DNA of 64,000 nt from Paenibacillus lycopersici (GTDB lineage Bacteria > Bacillota > Bacilli > Paenibacillales > Paenibacillaceae). Position 1 is the stretch's first letter. Each line of letters opens with the position of its first letter. The stretch spans positions 3,785,001-3,849,000 of the forward strand of contig NZ_CP048209.1 in NCBI RefSeq assembly GCF_010119935.1, read 5' to 3'. Below are positions 9,827-18,383 of this stretch, in pieces. The translations under genes and the position numbers were made by a program. The notes below the pieces were generated by a model, which saw only the letters and a program-made list of their open reading frames with translations, made no database searches and had not been told where the DNA came from.

Positions 9827-11277
9827 ATGCCGCACCTCCAATCGGTATCCGCATGCGATTTCAGACGGATGGCAAGCGAACCGTCCGCTTCCGTCCGCTG
9901 CGCGCACGCCCATTGCACCGGCTTGAAGACGCCGGGCTTCATCTCGAGCCGGAGCGACAGCCGGACCTCTATGTCCCGCCAGTGCTGCGGCAGAGTAAGC
10001 GAAGCCATGCCCACCTTGCCGGGAACCGGGCTGCCTTTGTCCAATTTCCCGCGCAATGATGTCGTCCCGTCGGTCGCTTCCAGCCATAAGGCGCCCGGAA
10101 CGCCGGAGACGCCGTCGTTCGCCAGCGCGATGACGAGCTCGTCGGTGCCGATCCGCTTGCGCTGCCAGATCCATGCGGGCCTCAGCCGGTAACCGAGCCG
10201 GCGGCGCAGCGTCTCGATGGCGTGCGGGTAGCGCTCGTGATAGCGGGCAATCGCCTCCGCCTCCGTCCACAGCCCCCAGTAGTTGCCGCCGATATCGAGC
10301 GCATGCAGCATGGAATTGGCGATGACGTCGACGTTCGCGCTGTCGAACTTCAATTGATCCAGCTTGAAATGCCGGTAATAACCGTCTTCGACGACCGCGG
10401 CCGTCCAAGGCGCGCGGTTCGCGATAATCTCGATCTGCTCCGGCTCGTCGAGGATGATGCTGTCCGTGCGGACCCAGCAATCCTCGCTCATCGCGTATGC
10501 GCGAACGGTCCGGTTGCCCGTCTGGCTGATATCCGGCTGGGTATTCACCGCGATCGGCGTCTTCCGCCATCGTTCCACCTGCTCCCGGGTCATCGCCATG
10601 AACGTATGCTCGGCAGCCGCATAATCGGGGAACGGGTTCTTCAGGTCGCCCGTATGCCCCTCGCCCCAGAAGCCGTACATCATCAAATCCATGAATTCGA
10701 TGCGCGGATCGCCGTCGAACCGCTCCGCCAGCAGCCCGTTCAGTTCCCGGAACGCGGCCCGGAACGCCGGATGATCGTAGCGCGGCTCCCAATAATCGTA
10801 GTCCTGCCCCTCGAAACGCCCGATGTTGACCAGCGGCACTTGGCCGATCAGGAAGTCCGGCATGGCCAGCCGCTCCGGCTGCGGATTCGGACTCGACAGC
10901 TGAACGCGGAACGCAACCCGCAGTCCGTGCCGCTCGGCGGCTTGCAGCGTCGCCTCCCAGATCGGATGCAGGTTCAAGCGCCCCGGCTCTGTCTGAACAT
11001 GCCGCCAATCGCAGCGGATGTACAGCACATCCACGAACGGCAGCTTCGCCAATCGTTCCACATGCTCCTCGATCGTTTCGTTGCCGCTTCGTGCTTGGAG
11101 CGACGGTCCGTTCTCCTCCCAGGCATAAGCGATGAGCCCCATGCCCGGATTGCGAACCGGCTCCGCTGACGGCGTCGCCATATATATCGTGAACCAGCCG
11201 TCATCCTGTTCAATCTGAAACGGTCCTTGATACAAGCGGCCCAAATCAACCGTCTCTCTGCTTGCCCCTGATTCCAT
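9823..11277 (-). CDS. TIM-barrel glycosidase-like protein (DUF4832/GH42-like)
   Basis: About 484 residues. The opening PVRNPGMGLIAYAWE, the later YIRCDWRHVQTEPG and the pattern of a (beta/alpha)8 barrel with a C-terminal beta-sandwich resemble DUF4832/DUF4874 proteins and beta-galactosidase-like enzymes. EFMDLMMYGFWGEGH carries a candidate catalytic acid. No signal peptide is visible. The start is uncertain: the ATG at 11277 has GGGGAG 12 nt upstream, while a TTG at 11334 would add 19 residues but lacks a ribosome site. Coupled through ATGA to the downstream oxidoreductase. Enzymatic activity is not proven for this family. Confidence 0.7.
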   Translation of the reverse strand: MESGASRETVDLGRLYQGPFQIEQDDGWFTIYMATPSAEPVRNPGMGLIAYAWEENGPSLQARSGNETIEEHVERLAKLPFVDVLYIRCDWRHVQTEPGRLNLHPIWEATLQAAERHGLRVAFRVQLSSPNPQPERLAMPDFLIGQVPLVNIGRFEGQDYDYWEPRYDHPAFRAAFRELNGLLAERFDGDPRIEFMDLMMYGFWGEGHTGDLKNPFPDYAAAEHTFMAMTREQVERWRKTPIAVNTQPDISQTGNRTVRAYAMSEDCWVRTDSIILDEPEQIEIIANRAPWTAAVVEDGYYRHFKLDQLKFDSANVDVIANSMLHALDIGGNYWGLWTEAEAIARYHERYPHAIETLRRRLGYRLRPAWIWQRKRIGTDELVIALANDGVSGVPGALWLEATDGTTSLRGKLDKGSPVPGKVGMASLTLPQHWRDIEVRLSLRLEMKPGVFKPVQWACAQRTEADGSLAIRLKSHADTDWRCGI

Positions 11278-11947
11278 CCCGGCGTTCAACTCCCCCACTG
11301 GTATTAGCGGCTTGCGGACCGGCTTGCGGTTCAATGGTGAGCTTGCATGTGCGTGCTCGCATGCCGTGTTCTCATGCTCAACTTACCGGATTCCGCCGCA
11401 TTTTGCTATCGCCGGATTTTCGACTCGTTCATCTTTTTTGCGATTATCGCCTTTCGCGTTCCATATAAAAAAAGCGGCAACTTGCGCTGCGCTCGGTGTC
11501 GATAAAGTCCAGCGGCTGACGCTTCCTCGGTATAACAGAAGAAATCGCTTGGATCATCGGCTTAAATCCGGCTGGACAGCAGCACGGCCGTCGAAGCAAG
11601 GTAGCGGACAAGAGATGCGTTATTAGCCAAGTTTCCTTGTCTTTCCGCGTGCTTGCGGACAGGAGATGCGCTATTTCAACCTACATGCAGACATTCGGTG
11701 CTTTCCAGGGGGCAATAACGAATCCTGTGTCCGGTCTCCAGCCCAAAACACCGATTTCCATACAAACAAAGGATCCTGTGTCCGTTGCAAAAAAAAAGGG
11801 GGGTATCTCGTCAGGCGATACGACTTCATATATGTTCCCGGCAGCCTGAACGCTGCGCTCGGTAAAATTTGAAACAATGCCGTCTGCATGCTTCTAGTAT
11901 GTTAATGCGGCAAACGCCGGATGAGGCGCATGTCTGCCGCCCGGAGG
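11278..11947. other. Intergenic region with short direct repeats
   Basis: No supported gene. A 21-bp near-identical direct repeat begins at 11604 and again at 11655 (51 bp apart). The stretch 11738-11786 resembles one at 18026-18075 (listed separately). A run of nine or more A is followed by GGGGGG near 11790. Short open frames here lack ribosome sites. Confidence 0.5.
11738..11786. repeat. Dispersed intergenic repeat, copy 1
   Basis: About 48 bp beginning CCAGCCCAAAACACCGATTT, clearly similar to 18026-18075. Key shared blocks are CAAAAC.CCGATTTC.ATAC followed by a TCCTGTGTCCG/TCTCCGTCCG tail. Confidence 0.55.
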
Positions 11948-13228
11948 CTAAACTTCTTGGACGGCTTCGGCTGCCTGGGCGTACTCCGTACGCAGCCGAT
12001 CCACGTACCGGTCGAAATGAACGGTCTCCCCCGTCAATCGCGATTGTTCGGCGGCGAAGACGAGCAGATGGCTGCGCGCGGATTCCATGCCGTTGCTGAC
12101 CCCTTCGCTCTGCGTCTCCACCTGGCGCACGAAGCTCTGCATCAGCAGCGTATCCGCGCCGCTATGTCCGCCTTCCTGCTCCTCGGGGCGGATGATTTCC
12201 GTTCGGCCGGAGAAGTGGCGGATTTCGATTTCGTTCTGCTCCGTATGGCCGATCAGCTCGGCCTTGGTGCCCATGATCTTGAACGAACGGCTCGTCTCGC
12301 GGGTGAACGCGGTCATCGTGAACGCTACCGTGACGTCGTTGTCGAACTGCAGAGTGACGACCTGGTGATCGACGACGTCATTGTCGCAGCGGTACACGCA
12401 TCTGCCGTACGGGCCTTCCCGCAGCGCTTTCAGGCGCGCATCGAGCGTCGGCTCCAGCGAGACGACCTTCTGCGGCCAGGCGTCCTTCTCGTTCAAATAC
12501 CATTTCAAGGCGGAGTATGGACATTCGTGCTCGACCTTGCAGCCGTCCGTGCAGCGATCCGTCGAGCCTTCCGGCGCGTTCTCTTCCCGGAAATGCGACA
12601 GGCTGCCGAACGACGAGACGCTCGTGCAGCTCGCGCCGACGATCCAATTCAAATAATCGAGGTCATGGCAGCATTTCTGCAGCAGCATCGGACTGGATTC
12701 CGCCGTATTGCGCCAGTTGCCCCGCACGAAGCTGTGCGCCTGATGCCAATACCCGACGTTCTCGATCCATTGAATCGTCATCATCCGGCCGATCGCCCCT
12801 TGATCGAGCAGCTGCTTGACCGCCCGGAAGAAGCCGGAGTACCGCATGCTGTGGCATATCGTTAATATCCGGTCGCGCCGCTTCGCTTCCTCGGCCATCA
12901 GCAGCGCCTCCTTCGGATCGGGCGACATCGGCTTCTCCAGCAGGATGTGGTAGCCCGCTTCCAGCGCCTTCATCGTCGGCCTGAAATGCCCCTTGTCCAT
13001 CGTGCAGATGAGCAGCGCTTCGCAGAGCTTGGGCTGCGCGAGCAGCTGCTCCCAGCTGCCGAATTGCAGCTCTGGCGCAATGCCGTACATCTCCGCGAAC
13101 TTGCGCCGCCGCTCCTCGTTCGGTTCCGCGACGGCGACGAATTTGATTTCGTTCGGCCGCTTAAGCGCATACGATCCTAAATCGAACATTCCCCGGCTTC
13201 CTGCGCCGATTACGGCTGCATGAATCAT
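11948..13228 (-). CDS. Gfo/Idh/MocA family oxidoreductase with cysteine cluster
   Basis: A 426-residue protein. The Rossmann motif is VIGAGSRG at the N-terminus, EKP (ILLEKPMSPDP) near residue 97 and the HDLDYLNW helix about residue 195. A cluster CTDGCKVEHECPYSA near residues 230-245 and RCVYRC further on may bind a metal; this feature recurs in a Gfo/Idh/MocA subgroup. Longer than the 324-residue paralogue at 8852. The ATG at 13228 is chosen because GGAGG is 8 nt upstream. It lies 77 bp after the DeoR gene on the same strand and may be in its operon. The substrate is unknown; a sugar role is inferred from context. Confidence 0.88.
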   Translation of the reverse strand: MIHAAVIGAGSRGMFDLGSYALKRPNEIKFVAVAEPNEERRRKFAEMYGIAPELQFGSWEQLLAQPKLCEALLICTMDKGHFRPTMKALEAGYHILLEKPMSPDPKEALLMAEEAKRRDRILTICHSMRYSGFFRAVKQLLDQGAIGRMMTIQWIENVGYWHQAHSFVRGNWRNTAESSPMLLQKCCHDLDYLNWIVGASCTSVSSFGSLSHFREENAPEGSTDRCTDGCKVEHECPYSALKWYLNEKDAWPQKVVSLEPTLDARLKALREGPYGRCVYRCDNDVVDHQVVTLQFDNDVTVAFTMTAFTRETSRSFKIMGTKAELIGHTEQNEIEIRHFSGRTEIIRPEEQEGGHSGADTLLMQSFVRQVETQSEGVSNGMESARSHLLVFAAEQSRLTGETVHFDRYVDRLRTEYAQAAEAVQEV

Positions 13229-13305
13229 GGCGATCGCCTCCATTTATTCGATTGCTTGCAGTATCTCATCTCAAGCCGTCAAGCTGAGCCGGATGATTGC
13301 CTACG

Positions 13306-14022
13306 CTACTCGCGGTCCGTGATGACGCCCGTTACCTGATCGTACGGCACGATCGTGAACAGCGCGGTCCGCTCTTGCTTGGCTTGGTCGAACACCGCGT
13401 ATACCTCCGCCGCGCGCGCGATCAGCAGCTGGGCGATGCGCGCCTCCAGCTCGGAATGCGTCGTGAAGCCATGCTCGCGCGATGCGCCGTCCACGCCGAG
13501 AAACATCTTCGTGATGTTTAGTTTCTCGATGATGCTTTCGGCCAGCGGCCCGATCAGCTCCGAGCTCTTATGGCGCATGACGCCGCCGGTGACGACCACC
13601 TGCACGCCTTCGGCGTCGATCAGCTCGTTGGCGATGTTGACCGCGTTCGTAACGACCGTCAGGCTGCGGCGGTTCTTGAGCGCGCGGGCGATCAGGAACG
13701 TCGTCGTGCCCCCTGTGAGGCATACGACGTCGCCTTCCTTCACGAGCGCCGCCGCCGCGGCCGCGATGCGTTCCTTGCCCGCGAGGTTGACGAATCGCTT
13801 GTCGGCGAAAGCAAGCTCCGCGTTCCTGCCGCCGTTCTCGTCGTAGACCGCTCCGCCCAGCGTGCGGATGATGTGATTCGACCGCTCGAGCACCTCCAGG
13901 TCGCGCCGTACGGTCGCGACGGAGCTGTCCGTTGCCTGCACCAGCTCCTCGACGGTCGCTTTGCCGCCTTCTTTGATTCGTTCAAGCATTTTCGTTCTGC
14001 GTAGCTCTGCTTTGGACTGCAT
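13306..14022 (-). CDS. DeoR-family transcriptional regulator
   Basis: A 238-residue repressor. A DeoR winged-helix is at residues 20-60 (ATVEELVQATDSSVATVRRD, then LGGAV). The sugar-phosphate sensing domain has TGGTTT, VVTGGV and FLGVDGA, the three family motifs. The ATG at 14022 follows AAGGA. It sits 20 bp downstream of the aldolase gene, so the pair is likely one operon, divergent from the SIS isomerase. It probably senses a phosphosugar intermediate (for example tagatose-6-phosphate or galactosamine-6-phosphate) and controls this cluster. A candidate operator overlaps the SIS promoter. Confidence 0.92.
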   Translation of the reverse strand: MQSKAELRRTKMLERIKEGGKATVEELVQATDSSVATVRRDLEVLERSNHIIRTLGGAVYDENGGRNAELAFADKRFVNLAGKERIAAAAAALVKEGDVVCLTGGTTTFLIARALKNRRSLTVVTNAVNIANELIDAEGVQVVVTGGVMRHKSSELIGPLAESIIEKLNITKMFLGVDGASREHGFTTHSELEARIAQLLIARAAEVYAVFDQAKQERTALFTIVPYDQVTGVITDRE

Positions 14023-14042
14023 GACATTGCTTCCTTCCTGAA

Positions 14043-14921
14043 TTAACGATTCACGATGTTCGCGGCCTTCCCGACGCAGCCGCACAGCTCCATCTTCTCC
14101 ATGGCAAGCCGCTTGACGGCTTCTTTCGCCGGGACCATGTATTTGCGCGGGTCGTTCTCGTCCGGCAGCCGGCCGAATACCTGCTTGATCGCGTCGGAGA
14201 AGGCGATCCGCAACTCGGTGGCGATATTCATCTTCGCCATCCCGAGCGATACCGCCTGCCTCACCTGGTCGGCCGGGATGCCCGAGCCGCCGTGCAGCAC
14301 GAGGGGGGCCGATACCAGATCCGCGATCCGCGCGATCCGGGCGAAATCGATGTTCGGCGTGCCTTTATAGATTCCGTGCGCCGTACCGATCGCCGGCGCA
14401 AGCGTATGCACGCCGGTCCGCGCCATGAATGCCGCGCATTCGTCGGGATCGGCCAGCAGCGCGTCGCGCTCGTCGACGACGATATCGTCCTCCACGCCGC
14501 CGACCTTGCCAAGCTCCGCTTCCACGTTCACGCCCGCGGCGGCCGCGGCGGCCATGACTTGCGCGGTGCGCGCGACGTTCTCCTCGAACGGATACATGGA
14601 AGCGTCGATCATGACCGACGTATAGCCGGCGCGGATGCATCTGACGATTAAATCGTAGTCTGTGCAATGGTCGAGATGGAGCGCGACCGGCGTGCCGGTT
14701 CGCTTGGCGGCGACGGCCGCGGCGGCCGCGATGTAATCCGGGCCGAGATGATTGACCGTTCCGACGGTGGACTGAATAATGAGCGGCGACTGCGTTTCCG
14801 CTGCCGCCTCCGCGACCGCCTGCAGCATTTCCAGCGTGTGGACGTTAAAGGCGGCGACCGCATACTTCCCTTCCCTGGCGGCCTGGAGCATTTCGGTAGA
14901 AGCTTGCAACGACATCGTCAT
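14043..14921 (-). CDS. Class II fructose/tagatose-bisphosphate aldolase
   Basis: Zinc aldolase that cleaves a ketohexose-1,6-bisphosphate to dihydroxyacetone phosphate and glyceraldehyde 3-phosphate. About 292 residues, the size of KbaY/GatY. The catalytic Asp84 and zinc His85 are in HLDHC, the Glu pair in VEAELGKVGG (134-136), a second zinc His182 in GTAHGIYKG and the third, His210, in LVLHGGSGI. Two ATGs (14921 and 14915) follow AGAAGGGTAGG; either could start. It heads the transcript that continues into deoR. With the PfkB kinase it would finish tagatose-6-phosphate breakdown; the choice of tagatose over fructose isomer is inference. Confidence 0.9.
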   Translation of the reverse strand: MTMSLQASTEMLQAAREGKYAVAAFNVHTLEMLQAVAEAAAETQSPLIIQSTVGTVNHLGPDYIAAAAAVAAKRTGTPVALHLDHCTDYDLIVRCIRAGYTSVMIDASMYPFEENVARTAQVMAAAAAAGVNVEAELGKVGGVEDDIVVDERDALLADPDECAAFMARTGVHTLAPAIGTAHGIYKGTPNIDFARIARIADLVSAPLVLHGGSGIPADQVRQAVSLGMAKMNIATELRIAFSDAIKQVFGRLPDENDPRKYMVPAKEAVKRLAMEKMELCGCVGKAANIVNR

Positions 14922-15029
14922 CCTACCCTTCTCATCGTTTCTGCGAATGCGTCTGCGGTTCGAAACATAGCTGATATCGTAATCATACCGAGTGAATTTG
15001 ATCTTTACAATCATTTCTTGAGTTATACG

Positions 15030-15042
15030 ATCAAATATTGAT
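15030..15042. promoter_or_regulatory. Candidate operator overlapping the SIS-gene -35
   Basis: ATCAA-ATA-TTGAT is a perfect inverted repeat that ends on the first base of the -35 hexamer. A related TTGATC half-site lies just upstream near 14999. The divergently encoded DeoR protein is the obvious candidate ligand; binding is inferred. Confidence 0.4.
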
Positions 15043-15070
15043 TGCCGTCATCACGTATACCGTCTATGAT
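15042..15070 (+). promoter_or_regulatory. Sigma-A-type promoter of the SIS-domain gene
   Basis: TTGCCG at 15042-15047, a 17-bp spacer and TATGAT at 15065-15070, which is close to consensus. It lies 44 bp upstream of the start codon at 15114. Confidence 0.7.
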
Positions 15071-15113
15071 AAGGGCAGAACCAGCGGAACCGCCATAATA
15101 AGGAGGATGAATC

Positions 15114-16157
15114 ATGAGCTTGACGTACGAGGAAATCAAGGCGCAATATACCGCACTGAAGCAAACGTTCGATTATCTGTTATCGCAGCGCAGCCAGATT
15201 GCCGATTTCTTCCGCGCGCATGCCGGCAGCTCCGTCGCCTTCGTCGGCTGCGGGTCCAGCTATGCCATCAGCGAATCGGGCGCCTTCTCGATGCGCCTGC
15301 GCGCGAAGCGCCGCGCGATTGCGCTCGCCGGCGGCGATCTTATGCTGAACGCGGACGGCTACGTCCCCCTGCTGGCGGATGCGGTGCTGATCGCTCCTTC
15401 CCGTTCCGGCGCCACGAGCGAAATCGTCGAGGCGATCCGGCTTGCGAAGCAGCGGGCGCCCGTTCCGGTCCTGGCCGTCGTCTGCGTGCCCGACTCCCCG
15501 GTTTCGGCCATGGCGGATTTGACGTTGACGCTGCCCTGGGCGTTCGACCGCAGCGTCTGCCAGACGCGCACAGTCGCGAATCTGTACGCGGCGAACCTCA
15601 TGCTCGCGGCCTTCATCGGCGAAGATGAGACCGTCATCGACCAGCTCGCCCTCGTCATCGCGCAAGGCGAGGCTTACATGAACCGAGTCGAAGCCCAAAT
15701 CCGGGAAGCCGGCGATTTCGACTGGACGAACGTCGTGCTCCTGGCCGACGGCGAAGTGCACGGCCTCGCCGCGGAAGGCGCGATTGCCTTGACCGAGATC
15801 GCCAAGGCGCAAGCCCACGCGTTCCACGTGCTGGATGTCCGCCACGGTCCGATGGTGACCGTAGGCCCGGATACGCTCGTCATCGCCCATCTTACGAGCC
15901 GGCAGCCCGAGCAGCAGCGCAAGCTGCTGCAGGACATTCGCAGCCGCGGCGCGAAAGTGATCGCCTTCGGCGATGCGTCCGCGAACCTGTCGCCGGATGA
16001 TGCCGAGCTCGTCATTCAGACGGAATCGGAGCTGTCGCTGCCTGTCCAAGGCATCCCGTTCCTCTTCATCCCGCAGATCGTCGCGCTGGGCCGCGCCGAA
16101 CGGATGGGCATCAATCCGGATGAACCGGAAGGGTTGACGGCATGGGTGAAGCTATAG
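15114..16157 (+). CDS. SIS-domain sugar isomerase/deaminase (AgaS/GlmS-isomerase-like)
   Basis: A 347-residue protein with two SIS domains. The first has VGCGSSYAISESG and the phosphosugar loop SRSGATSE, and the second has EIAKAQAHAFHVLDVRHGP. This is the layout of the isomerase half of GlmS, FrlB and AgaS. Likely converts an amino-sugar 6-phosphate (galactosamine-6-phosphate to tagatose-6-phosphate plus ammonia in the AgaS case). AGGAGG lies 7 nt before the ATG. Transcribed divergently from aldolase-deoR. It supplies the deaminase step between NagA and the PfkB kinase, since no NagB homologue is present in the window. Substrate is inferred. Confidence 0.85.
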   Translation: MSLTYEEIKAQYTALKQTFDYLLSQRSQIADFFRAHAGSSVAFVGCGSSYAISESGAFSMRLRAKRRAIALAGGDLMLNADGYVPLLADAVLIAPSRSGATSEIVEAIRLAKQRAPVPVLAVVCVPDSPVSAMADLTLTLPWAFDRSVCQTRTVANLYAANLMLAAFIGEDETVIDQLALVIAQGEAYMNRVEAQIREAGDFDWTNVVLLADGEVHGLAAEGAIALTEIAKAQAHAFHVLDVRHGPMVTVGPDTLVIAHLTSRQPEQQRKLLQDIRSRGAKVIAFGDASANLSPDDAELVIQTESELSLPVQGIPFLFIPQIVALGRAERMGINPDEPEGLTAWVKL

Positions 16158-16185
16158 CCGCACATCACTACAGCAGCGCATGCAG

Positions 16186-16233
16186 AACAGCGGCAGTCTT
16201 GGACGAGGCGTTCGGTCCGAAATTGCCGCTGTT
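16186..16233 (+). terminator. Stem-loop after the SIS-domain gene
   Basis: AACAGCGGCA (16186-16195) pairs perfectly with 16224-16233, with an inner GGAC/GTCC stem. It starts 28 bp after the stop codon. No T-run follows, so termination is only possible, not certain. Confidence 0.4.
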
Positions 16234-16325
16234 GGCTTATCCGATGATCTTTACGAGCACGATAGGTCTCCCTTATTCCCAGATGCGATTCTCGTATTGA
16301 TGTTTATGGTAGATCGAATTCGATA

Positions 16326-17108
16326 TCAGTCCGGCTGCATAAACCCGATCCCGCCTAAAAACGCTTCCATCCTCAAGGTCGTTTCGTTATAAGGCTTATT
16401 GTCATGCCATCCGTAGTTAAAGAATCCGTGCCCCATGCCTTCATAGGTAATGAAAGCGATGTCGTTGCCTTCCTCCTGCATGAGCGCGGTGAATCGTTTA
16501 TTCTGAGGATATAGCTCGTCGGACGTCCCGCACATCCATAATGTCGGCGGAAGGCATTGCTTGCAATGATGTATCGGCGATAATCGAAGCGCCAGATCTT
16601 GCATCTCAGGAAACAGCCGCCCCATAATATCCACGCCGTCCATGCCGGCAGCCAGCACGATCAGCGCATTCGGATGATAATCCACCGCTTGATCGTCGTT
16701 GATATCGTCGAACATCAGCGCGGAAACCGCAGTATAACCGCCGGCAGACGCGCCGCACATTACGATGCGTTCGGGATTGACCCCAAGCTCCTCCGCATGG
16801 CGACGTACCCAGGCAATCGCGGATTTCGCGTCGCAGATCGCTTGAATCGGGGTGAAGCCCTCATCATGTCCGTTCCGATAATCGACGCACACCGCAACGA
16901 CGCCCTGCGATGAGAAATACTGCGCCTGATGCTGGAACTGAGCCGGCGTCAAAGGTCCTTTCTTGAAACTCCCACCGTTGAAAAACAATACAGCCGTTCG
17001 GCCGCTCGCCGTCTCGCCGGAATCGAAGATGAACAGCTTCAGTTTCCGTTCTCCAATGACTTTATAGACCCGTTCTTTGGCAGGAAAATCGAAATGGATC
17101 TCTCGCAT
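16326..17108 (-). CDS. Alpha/beta hydrolase (acetyl-esterase-like)
   Basis: A 260-residue cytoplasmic hydrolase of the hormone-sensitive-lipase/BD-FAE type. The triad can be placed at Ser121 (CGASAGGY), Asp197 (CGTSDELYP) and His227 (GMGHGFF). An oxyanion loop near 44-46 reads NGG in place of HGG. The ATG at 17108 has GGGAGGGG upstream. The substrate is unknown; related enzymes deacetylate small esters or sugars. It is separated from the Nudix gene by 73 bp on the same strand. Confidence 0.85.
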   Translation of the reverse strand: MREIHFDFPAKERVYKVIGERKLKLFIFDSGETASGRTAVLFFNGGSFKKGPLTPAQFQHQAQYFSSQGVVAVCVDYRNGHDEGFTPIQAICDAKSAIAWVRRHAEELGVNPERIVMCGASAGGYTAVSALMFDDINDDQAVDYHPNALIVLAAGMDGVDIMGRLFPEMQDLALRLSPIHHCKQCLPPTLWMCGTSDELYPQNKRFTALMQEEGNDIAFITYEGMGHGFFNYGWHDNKPYNETTLRMEAFLGGIGFMQPD

Positions 17109-17181
17109 AGTTCCCCTCCCCAGGCACGCCATAAGTTAGCGCTGCCATCAATGAGCTTCAGCTTCTCGCCAACCGGTTCCG

Positions 17182-17637
17182 TCAAACGTTGAACAGCTCC
17201 GGTATGTACGCATCACGCACCAAATCGCGAAACTCCGGATCAATCCGATCATGCTCGCCGCTGTTCAGCCATTCAAACCTGAACACGGCCCCATCGTCTC
17301 CGCCGCTGCCGGTAACGACATGTTCCCACCGCTCCGGCAATTTCATCGTCGGCACAAGCAGGTAATCATGTCTTACCACGTAAGCGGCGATGTATGGTTT
17401 ATAGTAGTTCTGTACGCCCAGCTTACGGACGATCGTCAGGCCCGTCAACCCGGATTCTTCTCTAATTTCGCGCAACAAAGCCGCCTCCGGCTCTTCCCCC
17501 GCCTCGACCTTGCCGCCGACGAATCGGTACGGCACGCCAGGATCGCTCAAATAACCGAGTAGCTGATGCTGGCCGGATTCGCTGGAACGCATGATAAACC
17601 CGACCGCTTTCTGGACATGCCCTGCTTCCGGATTCAT
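17182..17637 (-). CDS. Nudix hydrolase
   Basis: A 151-residue protein with a full Nudix box at residues 42-64 (GKVEAGEEP, then REIREESGL), so the catalytic Glu residues are in place. The ATG at 17637 is preceded by AAGGAGG at 6-7 nt. Nudix enzymes hydrolyse nucleoside diphosphates linked to another group; the target here cannot be told. The upstream reading frame to 17676 is not needed. Confidence 0.88.
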   Translation of the reverse strand: MNPEAGHVQKAVGFIMRSSESGQHQLLGYLSDPGVPYRFVGGKVEAGEEPEAALLREIREESGLTGLTIVRKLGVQNYYKPYIAAYVVRHDYLLVPTMKLPERWEHVVTGSGGDDGAVFRFEWLNSGEHDRIDPEFRDLVRDAYIPELFNV

Positions 17638-18025
17638 GGGGTCCTCCTTGCTCAAATGCCCGTTCTCCGTCGTCATGGATTCGGCGGAAGGCGGCGGAAG
17701 GGTAACAGGTTCTTTCCGCTGGTCTTCTAAATATTACCACACGAAGACGGATCATACCTAGTCTGACTTTTACGATTTCCGGCATCTGCAAGCCCTTATT
17801 CACGAACGCAACAAACTTCGCCCAAGCAAACGAGCAAAGACAGATAGCCTTTCGCCTTATAGAAGGCGCTTTGGAAGAAAAAACGAATCAACTCTTGGCA
17901 GTGCGGGCAGCTTGAACCGCAATTCACGGGCAGTTCCGGCGGCGTCCCGCAGAGCGCCGTCGGGCGGCGTTCATGCGGCAAAGCTGCCAAAACCGGTCTT
18001 TTCAATCGGCTTTTGGGGCCGATTG

Positions 18026-18075
18026 CCAGCTCAAAACGCCGATTTCGATACTAATAACGGGTTCTCCGTCCGCAC
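18026..18075. repeat. Dispersed intergenic repeat, copy 2
   Basis: Begins CCAGCTCAAAACGCCGATTT and aligns with 11738-11786 over about 48 bp with roughly one mismatch in five. A short stem-loop precedes it. Confidence 0.55.
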
Positions 18076-18237
18076 GACCTATGAAGGTTGTCCGGTCGGG
18101 GCAATTTGAAGCTTCGCTTCGTACTCGACCGAAGCAGCGGCAAACGTTCGATCTCTATCATCATACGTATTACCTGGTGGCTGATGGTCACCTATGTGGC
18201 AGCCTATTTCCTTCTCGGACTTTCGTTAGCGTTCAAA

Positions 18238-18283
18238 CGCCCCGCAGTAAAATCCCAATTGCTTGGCATTTCAGTGCGGGGCG
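18238..18283 (-). terminator. Hairpin downstream of lysP
   Basis: CGCCCCGCA at 18238-18246 pairs with 18275-18283, and inner bases pair with a few mismatches. It lies about 100 nt past the lysP stop, with TTT following on the minus strand. Confidence 0.45.
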
Positions 18284-18383
18284 TACCCAAGCCAGACTTT
18301 GTCATCCTAAGCAAGGACCGTCAGCCATTGCTCTCATTCCTTGCGCATGTCTCCATGCCATCTTCCTTGCGCCGCCTGAAGCA

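Larger units (their letters stand above)
17638..18383. other. Intergenic region with dispersed repeat copy and hairpins
   Basis: I see no supported gene. It holds an 8-bp stem (CAATCGGC at 18003-18010 with GCCGATTG), the second copy of the dispersed repeat (18026-18075) and the hairpin at 18238-18283. The open frames here share the repeat and have no ribosome sites. Confidence 0.45.

Noticed and set aside
9827..11008. Long N-terminal extension of the oxidoreductase ending at 8852
   Set aside because: It is an out-of-frame shadow of the overlapping glycosidase-like gene. The Rossmann start with a good ribosome site is at 9826.
11637..11872. Two overlapping short + strand frames
   Set aside because: No ribosome site, and they cover the dispersed repeat and a poly-A run.
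11948..13228. GH109 alpha-N-acetylgalactosaminidase
   Set aside because: It has the same fold family, but I do not see GH109 hallmarks by eye. Kept as a question in the findings rather than as a call.
14043..16157. Glucosamine-6-phosphate deaminase NagB
   Set aside because: No NagB-type sequence is present; the isomerase here is an SIS-domain protein.
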